Assembly (NCBI RefSeq): GCF_025376885.1
Contig: NZ_JAHUBR010000001.1
Location: 1,364,001-1,428,000, forward strand
Direction of reading: 5' to 3'
From: Pseudoruegeria sp. SHC-113
GTDB taxonomy: Bacteria; Pseudomonadota; Alphaproteobacteria; Rhodobacterales; Rhodobacteraceae
Length of the DNA: 64,000 nucleotides
The notes under the pieces are model-generated. The model made no database searches, had not been told where the DNA came from, and saw nothing but the letters and a program-made list of their open reading frames with translations. Position 1 is the stretch's first letter. Each line of letters begins with the position of its first letter. Shown here piece after piece: positions 43,990 through 53,292 of this stretch. The position numbers were made by a program, and so were the translations under genes.

Positions 43990-44925
43990 TTAGCTGTGGC
44001 TGGCGAAATGCGCGGCCGTCATGTCGAAGACGCGGTCGCGCAGGGCCGGGGCCTCCATCATGGCTTCGTGCTCGGCCCCGTCGACGATCTCAAGCGTGCC
44101 GCGCGGCCAACCCTTCTTGTAGAGCACGATCGCATCCTTGCTGACGATCCGCTCGTTGGTGCCAAGGAAGGTGAGTGTGGGCAGATCCGGGGCCTCCATC
44201 GCCATCAGGGCGCGGCATTCGGTGAGGGCCTCATCCAGCCAGCCCAGCGAGGGCCCGCCGAGCGCCAGCTCGGGGTGGGCGTCTGTTTGCCGTTTCATAT
44301 AGGCAAACATCTCAGGATCCGTAGTGAGCATGTTGTCCTCGAACGGGGCCTGCTTCACGTAGGTTTCGCCGCCGGTGCCGGGCGCGCGGACATGGGGGAA
44401 GGAGAGCTTACGGCTGAGCCAGGAGAGCCCAAGCGCGAAGGGCTTGCGCCACGGCTCGATCACGATGCCCCACATCGGCCCGGTGAAGGCCGCCGCTTTC
44501 ACGGGCAGCCCGTTCTGCAAGGCCCGCAGCCCGATGCAGCCGCCCATGGAATGGGCCAGAAGATAGTAGGGTTCGGGCAGATCCAGATTGCGTGCGGCCT
44601 GCAGGGCTGCCTGCACATCGTGCTGGTAGTCGTGAAAGATATGCACATGGCCGGTGGCGCGGTCGGCGGTCAGCCGGTCCGAAAGCCCCTGTCCGCGCCA
44701 GTCCACCACGAGGCTGGCGAAGCCGCGCGCATGCAATTCGCCAACCGCGCGGCCGTATTTCTCGATGTATTCGGTGCGCCCGGGAAACAGCAGGACGGTG
44801 CCTTTCGCCCCCTCCTTGCCCCAGGCTGCCACGCGAATGCGCAGGCCATCCGCCGTTTTCAGCCAATAGGCCGCGCCCCCGGCGGGGGCTTCGGCCACAT
44901 CCTCAAACAGCGGGGCCTGCTCCAT
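43990..44925 (-). CDS. Alpha/beta hydrolase, lysophospholipase/monoglyceride lipase type
   Basis: 311 residues. Nucleophile elbow LLAHSMGGCIGLRAL, an early VLLFPGRTEYIEKYGRAV oxyanion block, acid in FLGTNERIV and histidine in GAEHEAMMEAPA. It resembles PldB-like lysophospholipases. It starts four bases after the SCP2-protein stop, so the two are probably one operon acting on lipids. Confidence 0.88.
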   Translation of the reverse strand: MEQAPLFEDVAEAPAGGAAYWLKTADGLRIRVAAWGKEGAKGTVLLFPGRTEYIEKYGRAVGELHARGFASLVVDWRGQGLSDRLTADRATGHVHIFHDYQHDVQAALQAARNLDLPEPYYLLAHSMGGCIGLRALQNGLPVKAAAFTGPMWGIVIEPWRKPFALGLSWLSRKLSFPHVRAPGTGGETYVKQAPFEDNMLTTDPEMFAYMKRQTDAHPELALGGPSLGWLDEALTECRALMAMEAPDLPTLTFLGTNERIVSKDAIVLYKKGWPRGTLEIVDGAEHEAMMEAPALRDRVFDMTAAHFASHS

Positions 44926-44929
44926 GTGC

Positions 44930-45214
44930 TTAACCCAGCGCTGCGCCGAGTTTCATCGCAGCGCCCATGTCGCCGTCCACGGTGAGCTTGCCGCCCATGA
45001 AGGCTGCGGTCGGGTTCAGATCGCCGTCGAGGATGGACTGGAACGTCTCTGCGTCCGCCGTCATGGTGACGTCGGCCTCGTCGTCGGAGGCGCGCACGCC
45101 GTCCGAATCGATCACGATGGAGCCTTCGCCTTCGATGACGAATTTGGCGGAGCCGTCGAAGCTGTCGATTTTCTCAGACAGGGCGGCTACGGCGGTGGTG
45201 ATGATGTCGCTCAT
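44930..45214 (-). CDS. SCP2 sterol-binding-domain protein
   Basis: 94 residues, one SCP2 domain: DGSAKFVIEGEGSIVIDSDG, VTMTADAETFQSILDGDL and AFMGGKLTVDGDMGAAMKL are the family core. Binds lipophilic ligands in other systems. Followed after 4 bases by the lysophospholipase-like hydrolase. Confidence 0.93.
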   Translation of the reverse strand: MSDIITTAVAALSEKIDSFDGSAKFVIEGEGSIVIDSDGVRASDDEADVTMTADAETFQSILDGDLNPTAAFMGGKLTVDGDMGAAMKLGAALG

Positions 45215-45283
45215 GGGTATCCTCCGAAATGTGATGTGCCGGCACTCGCTTTTTGCGGTGCGGGAGCTAAACTCCCTAGTGTT

Positions 45284-45844
45284 ATGCGATCTGTAAGCCA
45301 GTTCCTCAAATATACCGTTGCGGCACTTTCGCTGTTTTTGACGCCCGCGTCAGCCTTTGCTGACGGGGTGGACGATCTGGATGCTCTTTTTGAGCAACTG
45401 GCCGATGAAAACAACGAAAACTGGGAAACTGTCGAGGGCGAGATCTGGCAGGCCTGGTCCCGCTCGGGCTCCGATACCTTCGATCTGCTGCTGGAAAAGG
45501 GCCGCGCCGCGCTGCAGGCCGGCGACGTAAACGCCGCGATCTGGCATTTCTCATCCCTGGTGGATCACGCGCCGGAGTTTGCCGAGGGCTGGAATGGCCG
45601 GGCCACGGCCTATTTTCAGGCCGGGCTCTTTGGCCCCTCGATAAACGATATTCAGGTCACGCTCTCGCTCAACCCGCGCCACTTCGGCGCGCTCTCGGGG
45701 CTTGGGATGATCATGGAGCAACTAGGTTACCCCAAGGACGCGCTCGCCGCCTATCGCGAGGTGCTGGCTATACATCCCCACCGCCCTGACATAATCAGCG
45801 CAGTGGAAAGGCTTGAGAAAGAGGTCGGCGGCCTCGATCTGTAA
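45284..45844 (+). CDS. Periplasmic TPR-repeat protein
   Basis: 186 residues. A signal peptide (FLKYTVAALSLFLTPASAFA) precedes an acidic helix and three tetratricopeptide-like repeats (from about residue 75: AGDVNAAIWHFSSLVDHAP, FGPSINDIQVTLSLNPRH, YPKDALAAYREVLAIHPH). A scaffold or assembly role in the envelope is likely. It lies 33 bases before the helicase gene. Confidence 0.85.
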   Translation: MRSVSQFLKYTVAALSLFLTPASAFADGVDDLDALFEQLADENNENWETVEGEIWQAWSRSGSDTFDLLLEKGRAALQAGDVNAAIWHFSSLVDHAPEFAEGWNGRATAYFQAGLFGPSINDIQVTLSLNPRHFGALSGLGMIMEQLGYPKDALAAYREVLAIHPHRPDIISAVERLEKEVGGLDL

Positions 45845-45877
45845 GCCGCAGAGGTAACCGCAGGCGCGAAGGCTCCC

Positions 45878-48712
45878 ATGGCAACGATCAAGGCCGTTCT
45901 CGGCCCGACGAACACCGGCAAGACGCATTACGCCATCGAGCGGATGCTGGGCCACCGGACAGGCGTGATCGGCCTGCCGCTGCGCCTTCTGGCGCGCGAG
46001 GTCTATGACCGCATCGTCGCCCTGCGCGGGCCCAATGTGGTGGCGCTCGTGACCGGCGAAGAGCGCATCGTGCCGCCGCGCACCCAGTATTGGGTCTGCA
46101 CCGTGGAGGCGATGCCCGAGGGCATCGGCGCGGATTTCGTGGCCATCGATGAAATCCAGCTTTGCGCCGATCCGGAGCGCGGCCATGTGTTCACCGATCG
46201 CCTGCTGCGCGCGCGGGGCCTGCACGAAACCCTGTTTCTGGGCTCCGACACCATGCGCGGGGCCATCGCCGGGCTGGTGAAGGGCGTGGAATTCGTGAGC
46301 CGCGAACGGTTTTCCGAGCTGACCTATACCGGCCAGAAGAAGATCAGTCGCATGGTGGCACGCTCTGCCATCGTCGGCTTTTCGGTGGATAATGTCTATG
46401 CCATCGCCGAGCTGCTGCGCCGCCAGAAAGGGGGCGCGGCTGTCGTCATGGGCGCACTCAGCCCGCGCACGCGCAACGCGCAGGTGGAGCTCTACCAGAA
46501 CGGCGACGTGGATTATCTGGTGGCGACCGACGCCATCGGCATGGGGCTGAACCTCGACATCAACCACGTCGCCTTCTCCTCGCTCACCAAGTTCGACGGC
46601 CGCCGGATGCGCCCCTTGCAGGCCGCCGAGCTGGGCCAGATCGCAGGCCGGGCCGGGCGGCACATGAACCACGGCACTTTTGGCGTGACAGGCGAGGCCC
46701 CGCCGCTTCTGGATGAGGTGGCCGAAGCGATTTGCGAGCACCGCTTCCCGCCGGTGCGCAAACTTTACTGGCGCAACGCCAGCCTGCAGTTCTCCACCGT
46801 GCCGCGCCTCATCGCCTCGCTGGAGGACACCACGAGCGACGAATGGCTCACCCGCACCCGCGACAGCGACGATCTTCTGGCGCTGAAATCGCTGGCGGCC
46901 TCGGGCATGGTGATGGAGCGCGCGGTGGGCGGTGACGCGGTGAAACGGCTCTGGGACGTCTGCCGCATTCCCGATTTCCGGGGCATCTCACATGCCGAAC
47001 ACGCCAGCCTTCTGGAAGAGATCTTCCGCTTCCTGATGGACCTTGGTCGGGTGCCGGACGATTGGTTCGCGCGGCAGGTCAAGCGCATCGACCGCACCGA
47101 TGGCGAGATTGACACGCTGTCCAAAAGATTGGCCTTTATTCGCACGTGGACGTATGTCGCACAGCGAAACGGCTGGCTCGATGACGAAAACCATTGGCGC
47201 GAGGCGACCCGCGCGGTAGAAGACCGCCTGTCGGATGCCCTTCATGCGCGTCTGACCCAAAGATTTGTTGACCGGCGCACCTCTGTGTTGCTGCGGCGGT
47301 TGAAGCAGAAGGAGGGCCTTGTGGCCGACGTGAACGACAAAGGTGAAGTGACGGTTGAGGGCGAATTCGTCGGCCGTCTTGAGGGTTTCCGCTTCAAGCA
47401 GGACAAGAGCGCCAGCCCCGATGAGGCCAAGACGCTGCGCACCGCGAGCCTGCAGGCCCTGAAGCCCGAGTTCCACCTGCGCGCGGATCGTTTCTACAAC
47501 GCGCCCGACACCGAGATCGACTTCACCGAGCAGGGTGGCCTGATGTGGGGCCAGCACGCCGTGGGCAAGCTCGTGGCCGGCGATGATGCGCTGAAACCCC
47601 GCGCCGAGGCCTTCGTGGACGAAGAAGCCGGGCCCGAGGTGATCCAGAAGGTGCAGCGCCGCCTGCAGCATTTCATCGACCGCAAGGTCGCCACGCTGTT
47701 TGAGCCGCTCACCGCCATGCAGCGCGACGAAGCCCTCACCGGCATCGCGCGCGGCTTTGCCTTCCGGCTGATCGAAGCCTTCGGCATCCTGCCCCGCGAT
47801 CAGGTGGCGCAAGAGGTGAAGGATCTCGATCAGGACACCCGCGCCATGCTGCGCAAACACGGCATCCGCTTCGGCCAGTACACGATCTTCATGCCGCTGC
47901 TGCTGAAACCCGCGCCCACGCGCCTGCGCCTCGTGCTCTGGTCGCTGGCCAAGGGCCTGCAGGAATTCCCCGAAAGCCCGCCGCCGGGCCTCGTGACGAT
48001 CCCCGTCGTCGATGGCACGGTCGAGGGCGCGGATGCGATGTCGGGCTACCGTATCGCAGGCGCCCGCGCGATCCGCATCGACATGCTGGAGCGCCTCGCC
48101 GACATGCTGCGCGCGCAGGACAGCCGCGCTGGCTTTGAGGCCAACGCCGACATGCTCTCGATCACCGGCATGACGCTGGAGCAATTCGCCGCCCTGATGG
48201 AGGGCCTTGGCTACAAGGCCGAGAAGGGCGAGCGCGCGAAAGTGAAAGCCGCGCCCGAAGCGGTTGCGCCTGAAGTTGCGGCCCCTGAGGCCACAGCCGA
48301 AGCGGCCCCTGAAGCCGACGCCGCGCCTGCCGCCGAGGAAGCTCCGGTAGAAGCGCCTGTGGCCGAAGCAGCCGCAGACGCGCCTGCCGAGGTGGCTGCT
48401 GAAGCTGAGGCTCCGGCGGAAGACGCTGGCGAGCCGGAAACCGAGGTCTTCTACACCTTCACCTGGGCCCGCACCCAGCGCCCGCGCCGCACCGGCGGGG
48501 ATCGCCCGGCGCGGTCCGGTGGCACAGGCGGCGAGCGCGGCGAGCGCCCGCAGGGCAAGGGCAAGCCGAAAGGCAAACGCGGCGGCCCCGACCAGAAGGG
48601 CGGCGGCGGCAAGGCCAAGACCTTCAGCGCGCGCCCGCCCCGCAAGGAAAAGCCGATTGACCCGGACAACCCCTTCGCCGCCGCGCTGATGGGGCTCAAG
48701 GATAAACGCTAG
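45878..48712 (+). CDS. Suv3-like ATP-dependent RNA helicase
   Basis: 944 residues. The helicase core resembles mitochondrial SUV3: P-loop GPTNTGKTHYAIERM, DEIQL Walker B, ATDAIGMGLNL and QIAGRAGRH. The SUV3 C-terminal region follows. After residue about 785 the protein has a long Ala/Glu/Pro-rich linker (VAPEVAAPEATAEAAPEADA) and a basic Gly/Lys/Arg tail, typical of RNA-binding extensions. It probably unwinds RNA with the degradosome; this is inferred. Followed immediately by an S4 protein. Confidence 0.9.
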   Translation: MATIKAVLGPTNTGKTHYAIERMLGHRTGVIGLPLRLLAREVYDRIVALRGPNVVALVTGEERIVPPRTQYWVCTVEAMPEGIGADFVAIDEIQLCADPERGHVFTDRLLRARGLHETLFLGSDTMRGAIAGLVKGVEFVSRERFSELTYTGQKKISRMVARSAIVGFSVDNVYAIAELLRRQKGGAAVVMGALSPRTRNAQVELYQNGDVDYLVATDAIGMGLNLDINHVAFSSLTKFDGRRMRPLQAAELGQIAGRAGRHMNHGTFGVTGEAPPLLDEVAEAICEHRFPPVRKLYWRNASLQFSTVPRLIASLEDTTSDEWLTRTRDSDDLLALKSLAASGMVMERAVGGDAVKRLWDVCRIPDFRGISHAEHASLLEEIFRFLMDLGRVPDDWFARQVKRIDRTDGEIDTLSKRLAFIRTWTYVAQRNGWLDDENHWREATRAVEDRLSDALHARLTQRFVDRRTSVLLRRLKQKEGLVADVNDKGEVTVEGEFVGRLEGFRFKQDKSASPDEAKTLRTASLQALKPEFHLRADRFYNAPDTEIDFTEQGGLMWGQHAVGKLVAGDDALKPRAEAFVDEEAGPEVIQKVQRRLQHFIDRKVATLFEPLTAMQRDEALTGIARGFAFRLIEAFGILPRDQVAQEVKDLDQDTRAMLRKHGIRFGQYTIFMPLLLKPAPTRLRLVLWSLAKGLQEFPESPPPGLVTIPVVDGTVEGADAMSGYRIAGARAIRIDMLERLADMLRAQDSRAGFEANADMLSITGMTLEQFAALMEGLGYKAEKGERAKVKAAPEAVAPEVAAPEATAEAAPEADAAPAAEEAPVEAPVAEAAADAPAEVAAEAEAPAEDAGEPETEVFYTFTWARTQRPRRTGGDRPARSGGTGGERGERPQGKGKPKGKRGGPDQKGGGGKAKTFSARPPRKEKPIDPDNPFAAALMGLKDKR

Positions 48713-49102
48713 GTGAGCGACACCCCGCGGCCCTCCCTGCGCATCGACAAATGGCTCTGGCATGCGCGTTTTTTCAAGACGCGCAGCCTCGCCGCCAAGA
48801 TCGTGACGGGCGGGCACCTGCGGGTGGATGGCACCAAGATCGCCAAGGCCTCCTACGCGGTGGCCCCCGGCGATGTGCTGACTTTCCCGCAGGGGCGCGT
48901 GATCCGCGTGGTGCGCATCGTGGCGCTTTCGGAGCGCCGCGGCCCGGCACCGGAGGCGCAGGCGCTCTACGAGGATCAGACCCCGGCGGAAACCCTGCAC
49001 TGGGAGCCCGTTCCGCCCGCCCCGAAATTCGAGGGAAAAGGGCGGCCCACGAAGAAGGATCGCCGCAATTCCCTCCTTTCCCGGGGGACAGAGCTTGAAT
49101 GA
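48713..49102 (+). CDS. S4-domain RNA-binding protein (Hsp15-like)
   Basis: 129 residues. The S4 domain is SLRIDKWLWHARFFKTRSLA to RVDGTKIAKASYAVAPGDVL, followed by a basic tail (KGRPTKKDRRNS). Hsp15-like proteins rescue stalled 50S subunits with attached tRNA. GTG at 48713 starts at the base after the helicase stop, so both are read together. Confidence 0.92.
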   Translation: MSDTPRPSLRIDKWLWHARFFKTRSLAAKIVTGGHLRVDGTKIAKASYAVAPGDVLTFPQGRVIRVVRIVALSERRGPAPEAQALYEDQTPAETLHWEPVPPAPKFEGKGRPTKKDRRNSLLSRGTELE

Positions 49103-49158
49103 TGCGCCGCTTCGTTCTAGCTAGGCGTCCAAAGATGAAACGAAGTGGTTGAGCCGCA

Positions 49159-49497
49159 ATGACCTATGTCGTCACCGAGAACTGCATCGCCTGCAAATAC
49201 ACCGACTGCGTCGAGGTTTGCCCCGTGGATTGCTTCTACGAGGGCGAAAACACGCTGGTGATCCACCCGGACGAATGCATCGACTGCGGCGTCTGTGAGC
49301 CCGAGTGCCCGGCAGACGCGATCCGCCCGGACACCGAGCCGGACATGGAAAAGTGGGTCGAGTTCAACCGGAAGTATTCTGAACTGTGGCCCGTGATCAT
49401 CACCAAGAAGGATCCTCTGCCGGAGGCGGAAGACCGGGATGGTGAAGAGGGCAAGATGGAGAAATATTTCTCCGAAGCACCCGGCGAGGGCGGCTGA
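49159..49497 (+). CDS. fdxA: Seven-iron ferredoxin FdxA
   Basis: 112 residues. Cluster cysteines Cys9, Cys17, Cys21 and Cys50 (3Fe-4S side) and Cys25, Cys40, Cys43, Cys46 (4Fe-4S side) are in [18 protein letters not shown] and [12 protein letters not shown]. The extended C-terminus is usual for 7Fe ferredoxins of alphaproteobacteria. It precedes carD, a conserved neighbour. Confidence 0.95.
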   Translation: MTYVVTENCIACKYTDCVEVCPVDCFYEGENTLVIHPDECIDCGVCEPECPADAIRPDTEPDMEKWVEFNRKYSELWPVIITKKDPLPEAEDRDGEEGKMEKYFSEAPGEGG

Positions 49498-49550
49498 TTC
49501 GCCAAGCGGTCGGCGCAGCCTGTGCCCGATCGCCTTGAAAACGCTGAAAA

Positions 49551-49566
49551 CCCTTACGCGTAAGGG
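49551..49566. other. Perfect 16-bp palindrome before carD
   Basis: CCCTTACGCGTAAGGG reads the same on both strands. The loop would be too small and no T run follows, so it looks more like a binding site for a dimeric regulator than a terminator. Confidence 0.55.
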
Positions 49567-49590
49567 CATTTCCGCTATGCATACGCCGCT

Positions 49591-49620
49591 CTGTCACAGG
49601 GCGGCAAAATATGCTATGAT
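49591..49620 (+). promoter_or_regulatory. Possible carD promoter
   Basis: CTGTCA at 49591-49596 and TATGAT at 49615-49620 (18-base spacer) form a plausible promoter. A long leader of about 160 bases would precede carD; nothing else clear is seen between it and the gene. Confidence 0.4.
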
Positions 49621-49784
49621 GATCCTGTAAATGAAGCATGGACACCTGGCCCCATCCACAGTGCTGCTCGCCTGTAGGATGGTTTTTTAGCGCTACAGAT
49701 CAGGATCGGATGCGGTACCTGCCGTATGCGCCGTAACGTGTCTGACACGCTGCCCGTGCCGGGGCCTCTTGAGGAAGTAACTGA

Positions 49785-50294
49785 ATGACCAAAGCGAAGA
49801 AATCTGAGTTCCGCCCTGACGATTTTGTGGTCTACCCGGCCCATGGCGTTGGCAAGATCCTCTCCATCGAGGAGCAGGAAATCGCGGGAATTCAGCTTGA
49901 GCTCTTCGTCATCTCTTTCGAAAAAGACAAGATGACGCTCCGCGTTCCCACCCACAAGGCCGCCGAAGTCGGCATGCGCACGCTCTCCAGCCCCGACATC
50001 GTCTCCAAGGCGATGGACACGCTGAAGGGCAAGGCGAAGGTGAAACGGGCCATGTGGTCCCGCCGGGCGCAGGAATACGAGCAAAAGATCAACTCCGGCG
50101 ATCTGATCTCCATCGCGGAAGTGGTGCGCGATCTGCACCGCACCGATGATCAGCGTGAGCAAAGCTACTCCGAGCGCCAGCTCTACGAAGCCGCGCTGGA
50201 GCGTCTGACCCGCGAAGTGGCGGCTGTGGCCGGCACCGACGAGGACAAGGCCCAGAAACGCGTGGACGAGGTCCTGCTTTCCCGCGCCGCCTGA
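49785..50294 (+). CDS. carD: CarD-family transcriptional regulator
   Basis: 169 residues. The N-terminal RNA-polymerase-interacting domain is FRPDDFVVYPAHGVGKILSI, then LELFVISFEKDKMTLRVPTH. The C-terminal helical domain with tryptophan (MWSRRAQEYEQKINSG) contacts DNA at the upstream edge of the -10 element. CarD stabilises open complexes at rRNA and other promoters. A strong terminator follows. Confidence 0.95.
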   Translation: MTKAKKSEFRPDDFVVYPAHGVGKILSIEEQEIAGIQLELFVISFEKDKMTLRVPTHKAAEVGMRTLSSPDIVSKAMDTLKGKAKVKRAMWSRRAQEYEQKINSGDLISIAEVVRDLHRTDDQREQSYSERQLYEAALERLTREVAAVAGTDEDKAQKRVDEVLLSRAA

Positions 50295-50315
50295 TCCTTT
50301 CGGGATTTCGAAAAG

Positions 50316-50350
50316 AAACCGCCGTTGGTTCCTGCCAGCGGCGGTTTTTT
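50316..50350 (+). terminator. Rho-independent terminator after carD
   Basis: AAACCGCCG at 50316-50324 pairs with CGGCGGTTT at 50339-50347, extended by TGG/CCA, and a run of T residues follows. Confidence 0.9.
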
Positions 50351-50374
50351 GTTGGGTTTTGACACTGGCTCGAC

Positions 50375-50490
50375 GGTAGCGCCGTCCCGAGGGGTGGCGC
50401 AATCGCGCCGCCCTGTTTTGCCGGAGGCAAACCTACGGTTTGACGGGGGCGGGACGGCGCGGCCCAACAGTGCCTGTTGGGCAAAAAAGT
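50375..50490. repeat. Dispersed GCGCAATCGCGCC repeat, copy 1
   Basis: GGGGTGGCGCAATCGCGCC (50391-50409) is followed after about 40 bases by GACGGCGCGGCCCAACAG and the hairpin CAACAG-TGC-CTGTTG. A second copy lies at 55105-55190. It sits between carD's terminator and the 3' end of cobS. Confidence 0.75.
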
Positions 50491-50513
50491 GAGAACTCTT
50501 GCTGGTGTGGTGC

Positions 50514-51275
50514 TCAATCCAGCAGGGCAACGAGCACCATCAACCCGGTGATCTCGGCCACCTGTTGGCAGGCCCCCAGCACATCGCCGGTTTGCCCGCC
50601 GATCTTGGTTTTCGCCACAGCGGCCAACCCGGCGCAGGCCAGCCCGCCCCAGACCAGCAGGGCAATGCTCGCGCCGATCCCGACGAACGCCAGCGCCGCC
50701 AGCACGCCGCACCCTAGTGCCAGCCACGCGGCCTGCGCGGGCGGGCGGCCCACGCTGGCCGCAAGCCCGCTGCCGCGCGCGTTGGTCATGGCGGCCATCA
50801 GGAGCACCATCGGCACGCGCGTGAGCGCCCCAAGCGCGAGAAGGACCCAGAAGGGATTGCCCAGCGTGCAGAGGCTCGCGAGCGCACACCAACGCAGCGC
50901 GAAGCTCGCCACCAGTGCCAGCACGCCATACGTGCCGATGCGGCTGTCCTTCATGATCTCCAGCCGCCGGGCCTTGTCCCAGCCGCCCCAGAAGCCGTCC
51001 GCCACATCCGCAAGCCCGTCTTCATGCAGTGCGCCCGTCGTGGCGATCTGCACGCAAAGCGCCAGCGCGGCGGCAAGGGCAGGGGGCAGGCCAAGGCAGC
51101 CTGCCGCAAGGGCGGTGAGCCCTGTGATGGCACCAACAAGCAAACCGGCGACCGGATAGGCCCATGCGCCCGCCGCGCCGCGCGCCTGCGCGCGTTCGGC
51201 ATCCACCGGCACCGGCAGCCGTGTCAGCAACCCGATGGCGGCAGGGATGTCGGAGAGGGCAGGGCGAAAGGGCAA
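50514..51275 (-). CDS. cobS: Adenosylcobinamide-GDP ribazoletransferase (cobalamin synthase)
   Basis: 253 residues, inner-membrane protein with several helices. The signature HEDGLADVADGFWGGWDKAR and IMKDSRIGTYGVLAL identify CobS, which joins GDP-cobinamide and alpha-ribazole. TTG at 51275 (with GGAG 8 bases upstream) appears to be the start. No other cobalamin gene and no cobalamin riboswitch are seen here. Confidence 0.92.
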   Translation of the reverse strand: MPFRPALSDIPAAIGLLTRLPVPVDAERAQARGAAGAWAYPVAGLLVGAITGLTALAAGCLGLPPALAAALALCVQIATTGALHEDGLADVADGFWGGWDKARRLEIMKDSRIGTYGVLALVASFALRWCALASLCTLGNPFWVLLALGALTRVPMVLLMAAMTNARGSGLAASVGRPPAQAAWLALGCGVLAALAFVGIGASIALLVWGGLACAGLAAVAKTKIGGQTGDVLGACQQVAEITGLMVLVALLD

Positions 51276-51378
51276 CGCGGGGCTCCGTTTGGTGGCTTTC
51301 CCCGTTTAGCGCATGAAATTGCGCCTCATGGCAAGGGTTTAGGCGGGCAAGGCCCGATTCCGTGCGCACCAGCCCCGG

Positions 51379-53277
51379 CTATTCGGCGGCGTCCTTGTTG
51401 GCCTTGCGGCTGTCGGCGATGGCATCAAGCTGCGTCAGAAGCGTTGTGTGCAGCTCATCCTCCAACTCGCGCACGCGCGCCAGATAGGCCGGGTTGTTCT
51501 CGGCCCGCACGCCCGGCTGCCAGAGTTTGGCCAATTCGCGCACCGCGTAGCGATCGTGTTTGTAGAAGGCGGTTTCGGCGACGCTGGCCTCGTATTCATC
51601 GAGGCCGATGTTTTCGAGCACGTAGCGGCCCGCGCGCAAGGATGAGTCAAACATCTCGCGCACGATGTCATTCGCGCCGGCCTGGTAGAGCTGGTAGACG
51701 TGGCTGCGATCATGGGCGCGGGCGACGATATGCAGATCGGGCCGTTCGCGCCGGGCGTGCTGGGTGAGGCGGACGGCGGCGTCCTCGTCGTCCATCGCCA
51801 CCACCAGCACGCGGGCGGTTTTCAGCCCTGCGGCATGCAGCAACTCGGGCCGGGTGGGATCGCCGAAGAAGCTCTTGTAGCCATAGCGGCGCATCTGCTG
51901 GATCGCGTTCAGATCATTGTCGAGCACCACGGTGTCAAACCCAGCCGAGCGCACCACGCGGTTCACCACCTGCCCGAAGCGGCCGATCCCGGCGATGATG
52001 ATGGGGCCCTTGGTGTCGATCTCGTCAAACGATTCCGCCGCCTTGCGCCGCTTGCCGGAGCGTTTGGCTAAGACCTCATAGAGGATGAAGAAGAGCGGGG
52101 TGAGCAGCATGGAGAGCGCCACCACCAGCAGGAGCTTGTCGCTCAGATCGCTTGGAAAAACATTGGTTTGCGTGCCGAAGCTGAGAAGGACGAAGCCGAA
52201 CTCGCCCGCCTGAGCGAGGCTGAGCGTGAACAGCCAGCGGTGCGCGCCGCGCAGGCGGAAGAGCGTGCCGAGCGCGAAGAGAACGAGCCCTTTCATCAGC
52301 ATCAGCAGCAGCGTGAGGCCGATGATGTCGGTCACATCGGCCCAGAGCCGGCCAAAATCGATGCCCGCGCCCACGGTGATGAAAAAGAGCCCCAGCAAGA
52401 GCCCTTTGAAGGGCTCGATGTTGCTTTCAAGCTCGTGGCGGAACTCGGTGTTGGCCAGCACCACGCCCGCAAGGAAGGCCCCGAGGGCGGGCGAGATACC
52501 CAGAACGATCATCACAGCGGCGATACCAACGACGATCAGCAGGGCCGTGGCGGTGTACATCTCACGCAGCTTGGCGGCGTGGATGAAGGAAAACAGCGGC
52601 CGGGTGAGGAAGATGCCAAAGAGGATGATGGCCGCCAGCACGCCCAACGTGACAAGTGCGGTTTCCCAGCTTTCCATCTCATCAATGTAGTGGATCAGCC
52701 CGTCCACCTGCTCCACGCCGACGCTGTCGCCGTGGGAGGCCGCTGCCGAATGGCGGTTGTGGACGCCGGTGATGGCCAGCAGCGGAAAGGCGGCCAGCAT
52801 GGGGATCACCGCGATGTCCTGGCTCAGGAGCACCGAGAAGGCTGAGCGCCCGCCGGTTGTCTGCATCAGCCCTTTTTCCGAAAGCGTCTGCAGCACGATG
52901 GCGGTGGAGGAGAGCGACAGCGTCAGGCCGATGGCAAGGGCAATGGGCCAGGGCTGGCCCATATAGGCCGCCGCGCCAGAGATCACACCCGTCGTCAGCC
53001 CGATCTGCAAGCCGCCCAGCCCCAGCAGGCGATGGCGCATGCTCCAGAGCACGTGGGGCTCAAGCTCCAGCCCGATGATGAAGAGCATCATCACCACGCC
53101 GAATTCGGCGAAATGCTGCAGGTCTGCGGTATCGCCCACGAGCCCGATCAGCGGGCCGATCACGATGCCGGCGATCAGGTAGCCCAGCACCGAACCCAGC
53201 CCCAGCCGCGCGGCGATGGGCACCGCGATGACGGCGGCGAGCAAGTAGATGGTGGCCTGGAACAGGAAGGATTCCAT
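51379..53277 (-). CDS. CPA2 monovalent cation/proton antiporter (Kef-like)
   Basis: 632 residues. An N-terminal membrane domain of about 12 helices (GLELEPHVLWSMRHRLLGLG block and LSLSSTAIVLQTL) is followed by a TrkA-N/RCK domain from about residue 405 (GPIIIAGIGRFGQVVNRVVR, DNDLNAIQQMRRYG). It resembles KefB/KefC glutathione-gated K+ efflux systems, but gating ligands cannot be read. It starts 15 bases after the Lrp-type regulator. Confidence 0.88.
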   Translation of the reverse strand: MESFLFQATIYLLAAVIAVPIAARLGLGSVLGYLIAGIVIGPLIGLVGDTADLQHFAEFGVVMMLFIIGLELEPHVLWSMRHRLLGLGGLQIGLTTGVISGAAAYMGQPWPIALAIGLTLSLSSTAIVLQTLSEKGLMQTTGGRSAFSVLLSQDIAVIPMLAAFPLLAITGVHNRHSAAASHGDSVGVEQVDGLIHYIDEMESWETALVTLGVLAAIILFGIFLTRPLFSFIHAAKLREMYTATALLIVVGIAAVMIVLGISPALGAFLAGVVLANTEFRHELESNIEPFKGLLLGLFFITVGAGIDFGRLWADVTDIIGLTLLLMLMKGLVLFALGTLFRLRGAHRWLFTLSLAQAGEFGFVLLSFGTQTNVFPSDLSDKLLLVVALSMLLTPLFFILYEVLAKRSGKRRKAAESFDEIDTKGPIIIAGIGRFGQVVNRVVRSAGFDTVVLDNDLNAIQQMRRYGYKSFFGDPTRPELLHAAGLKTARVLVVAMDDEDAAVRLTQHARRERPDLHIVARAHDRSHVYQLYQAGANDIVREMFDSSLRAGRYVLENIGLDEYEASVAETAFYKHDRYAVRELAKLWQPGVRAENNPAYLARVRELEDELHTTLLTQLDAIADSRKANKDAAE

Positions 53278-53292
53278 GGGTGTCCTGTGGTC

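Noticed and set aside
46988-49000. Long open frame opposite the Suv3-like helicase
   Set aside because: Antisense shadow of a clear gene; composition is not protein-like.
51276-51378. Cobalamin riboswitch before cobS
   Set aside because: The 103-base gap is too short and lacks the B12-box core.
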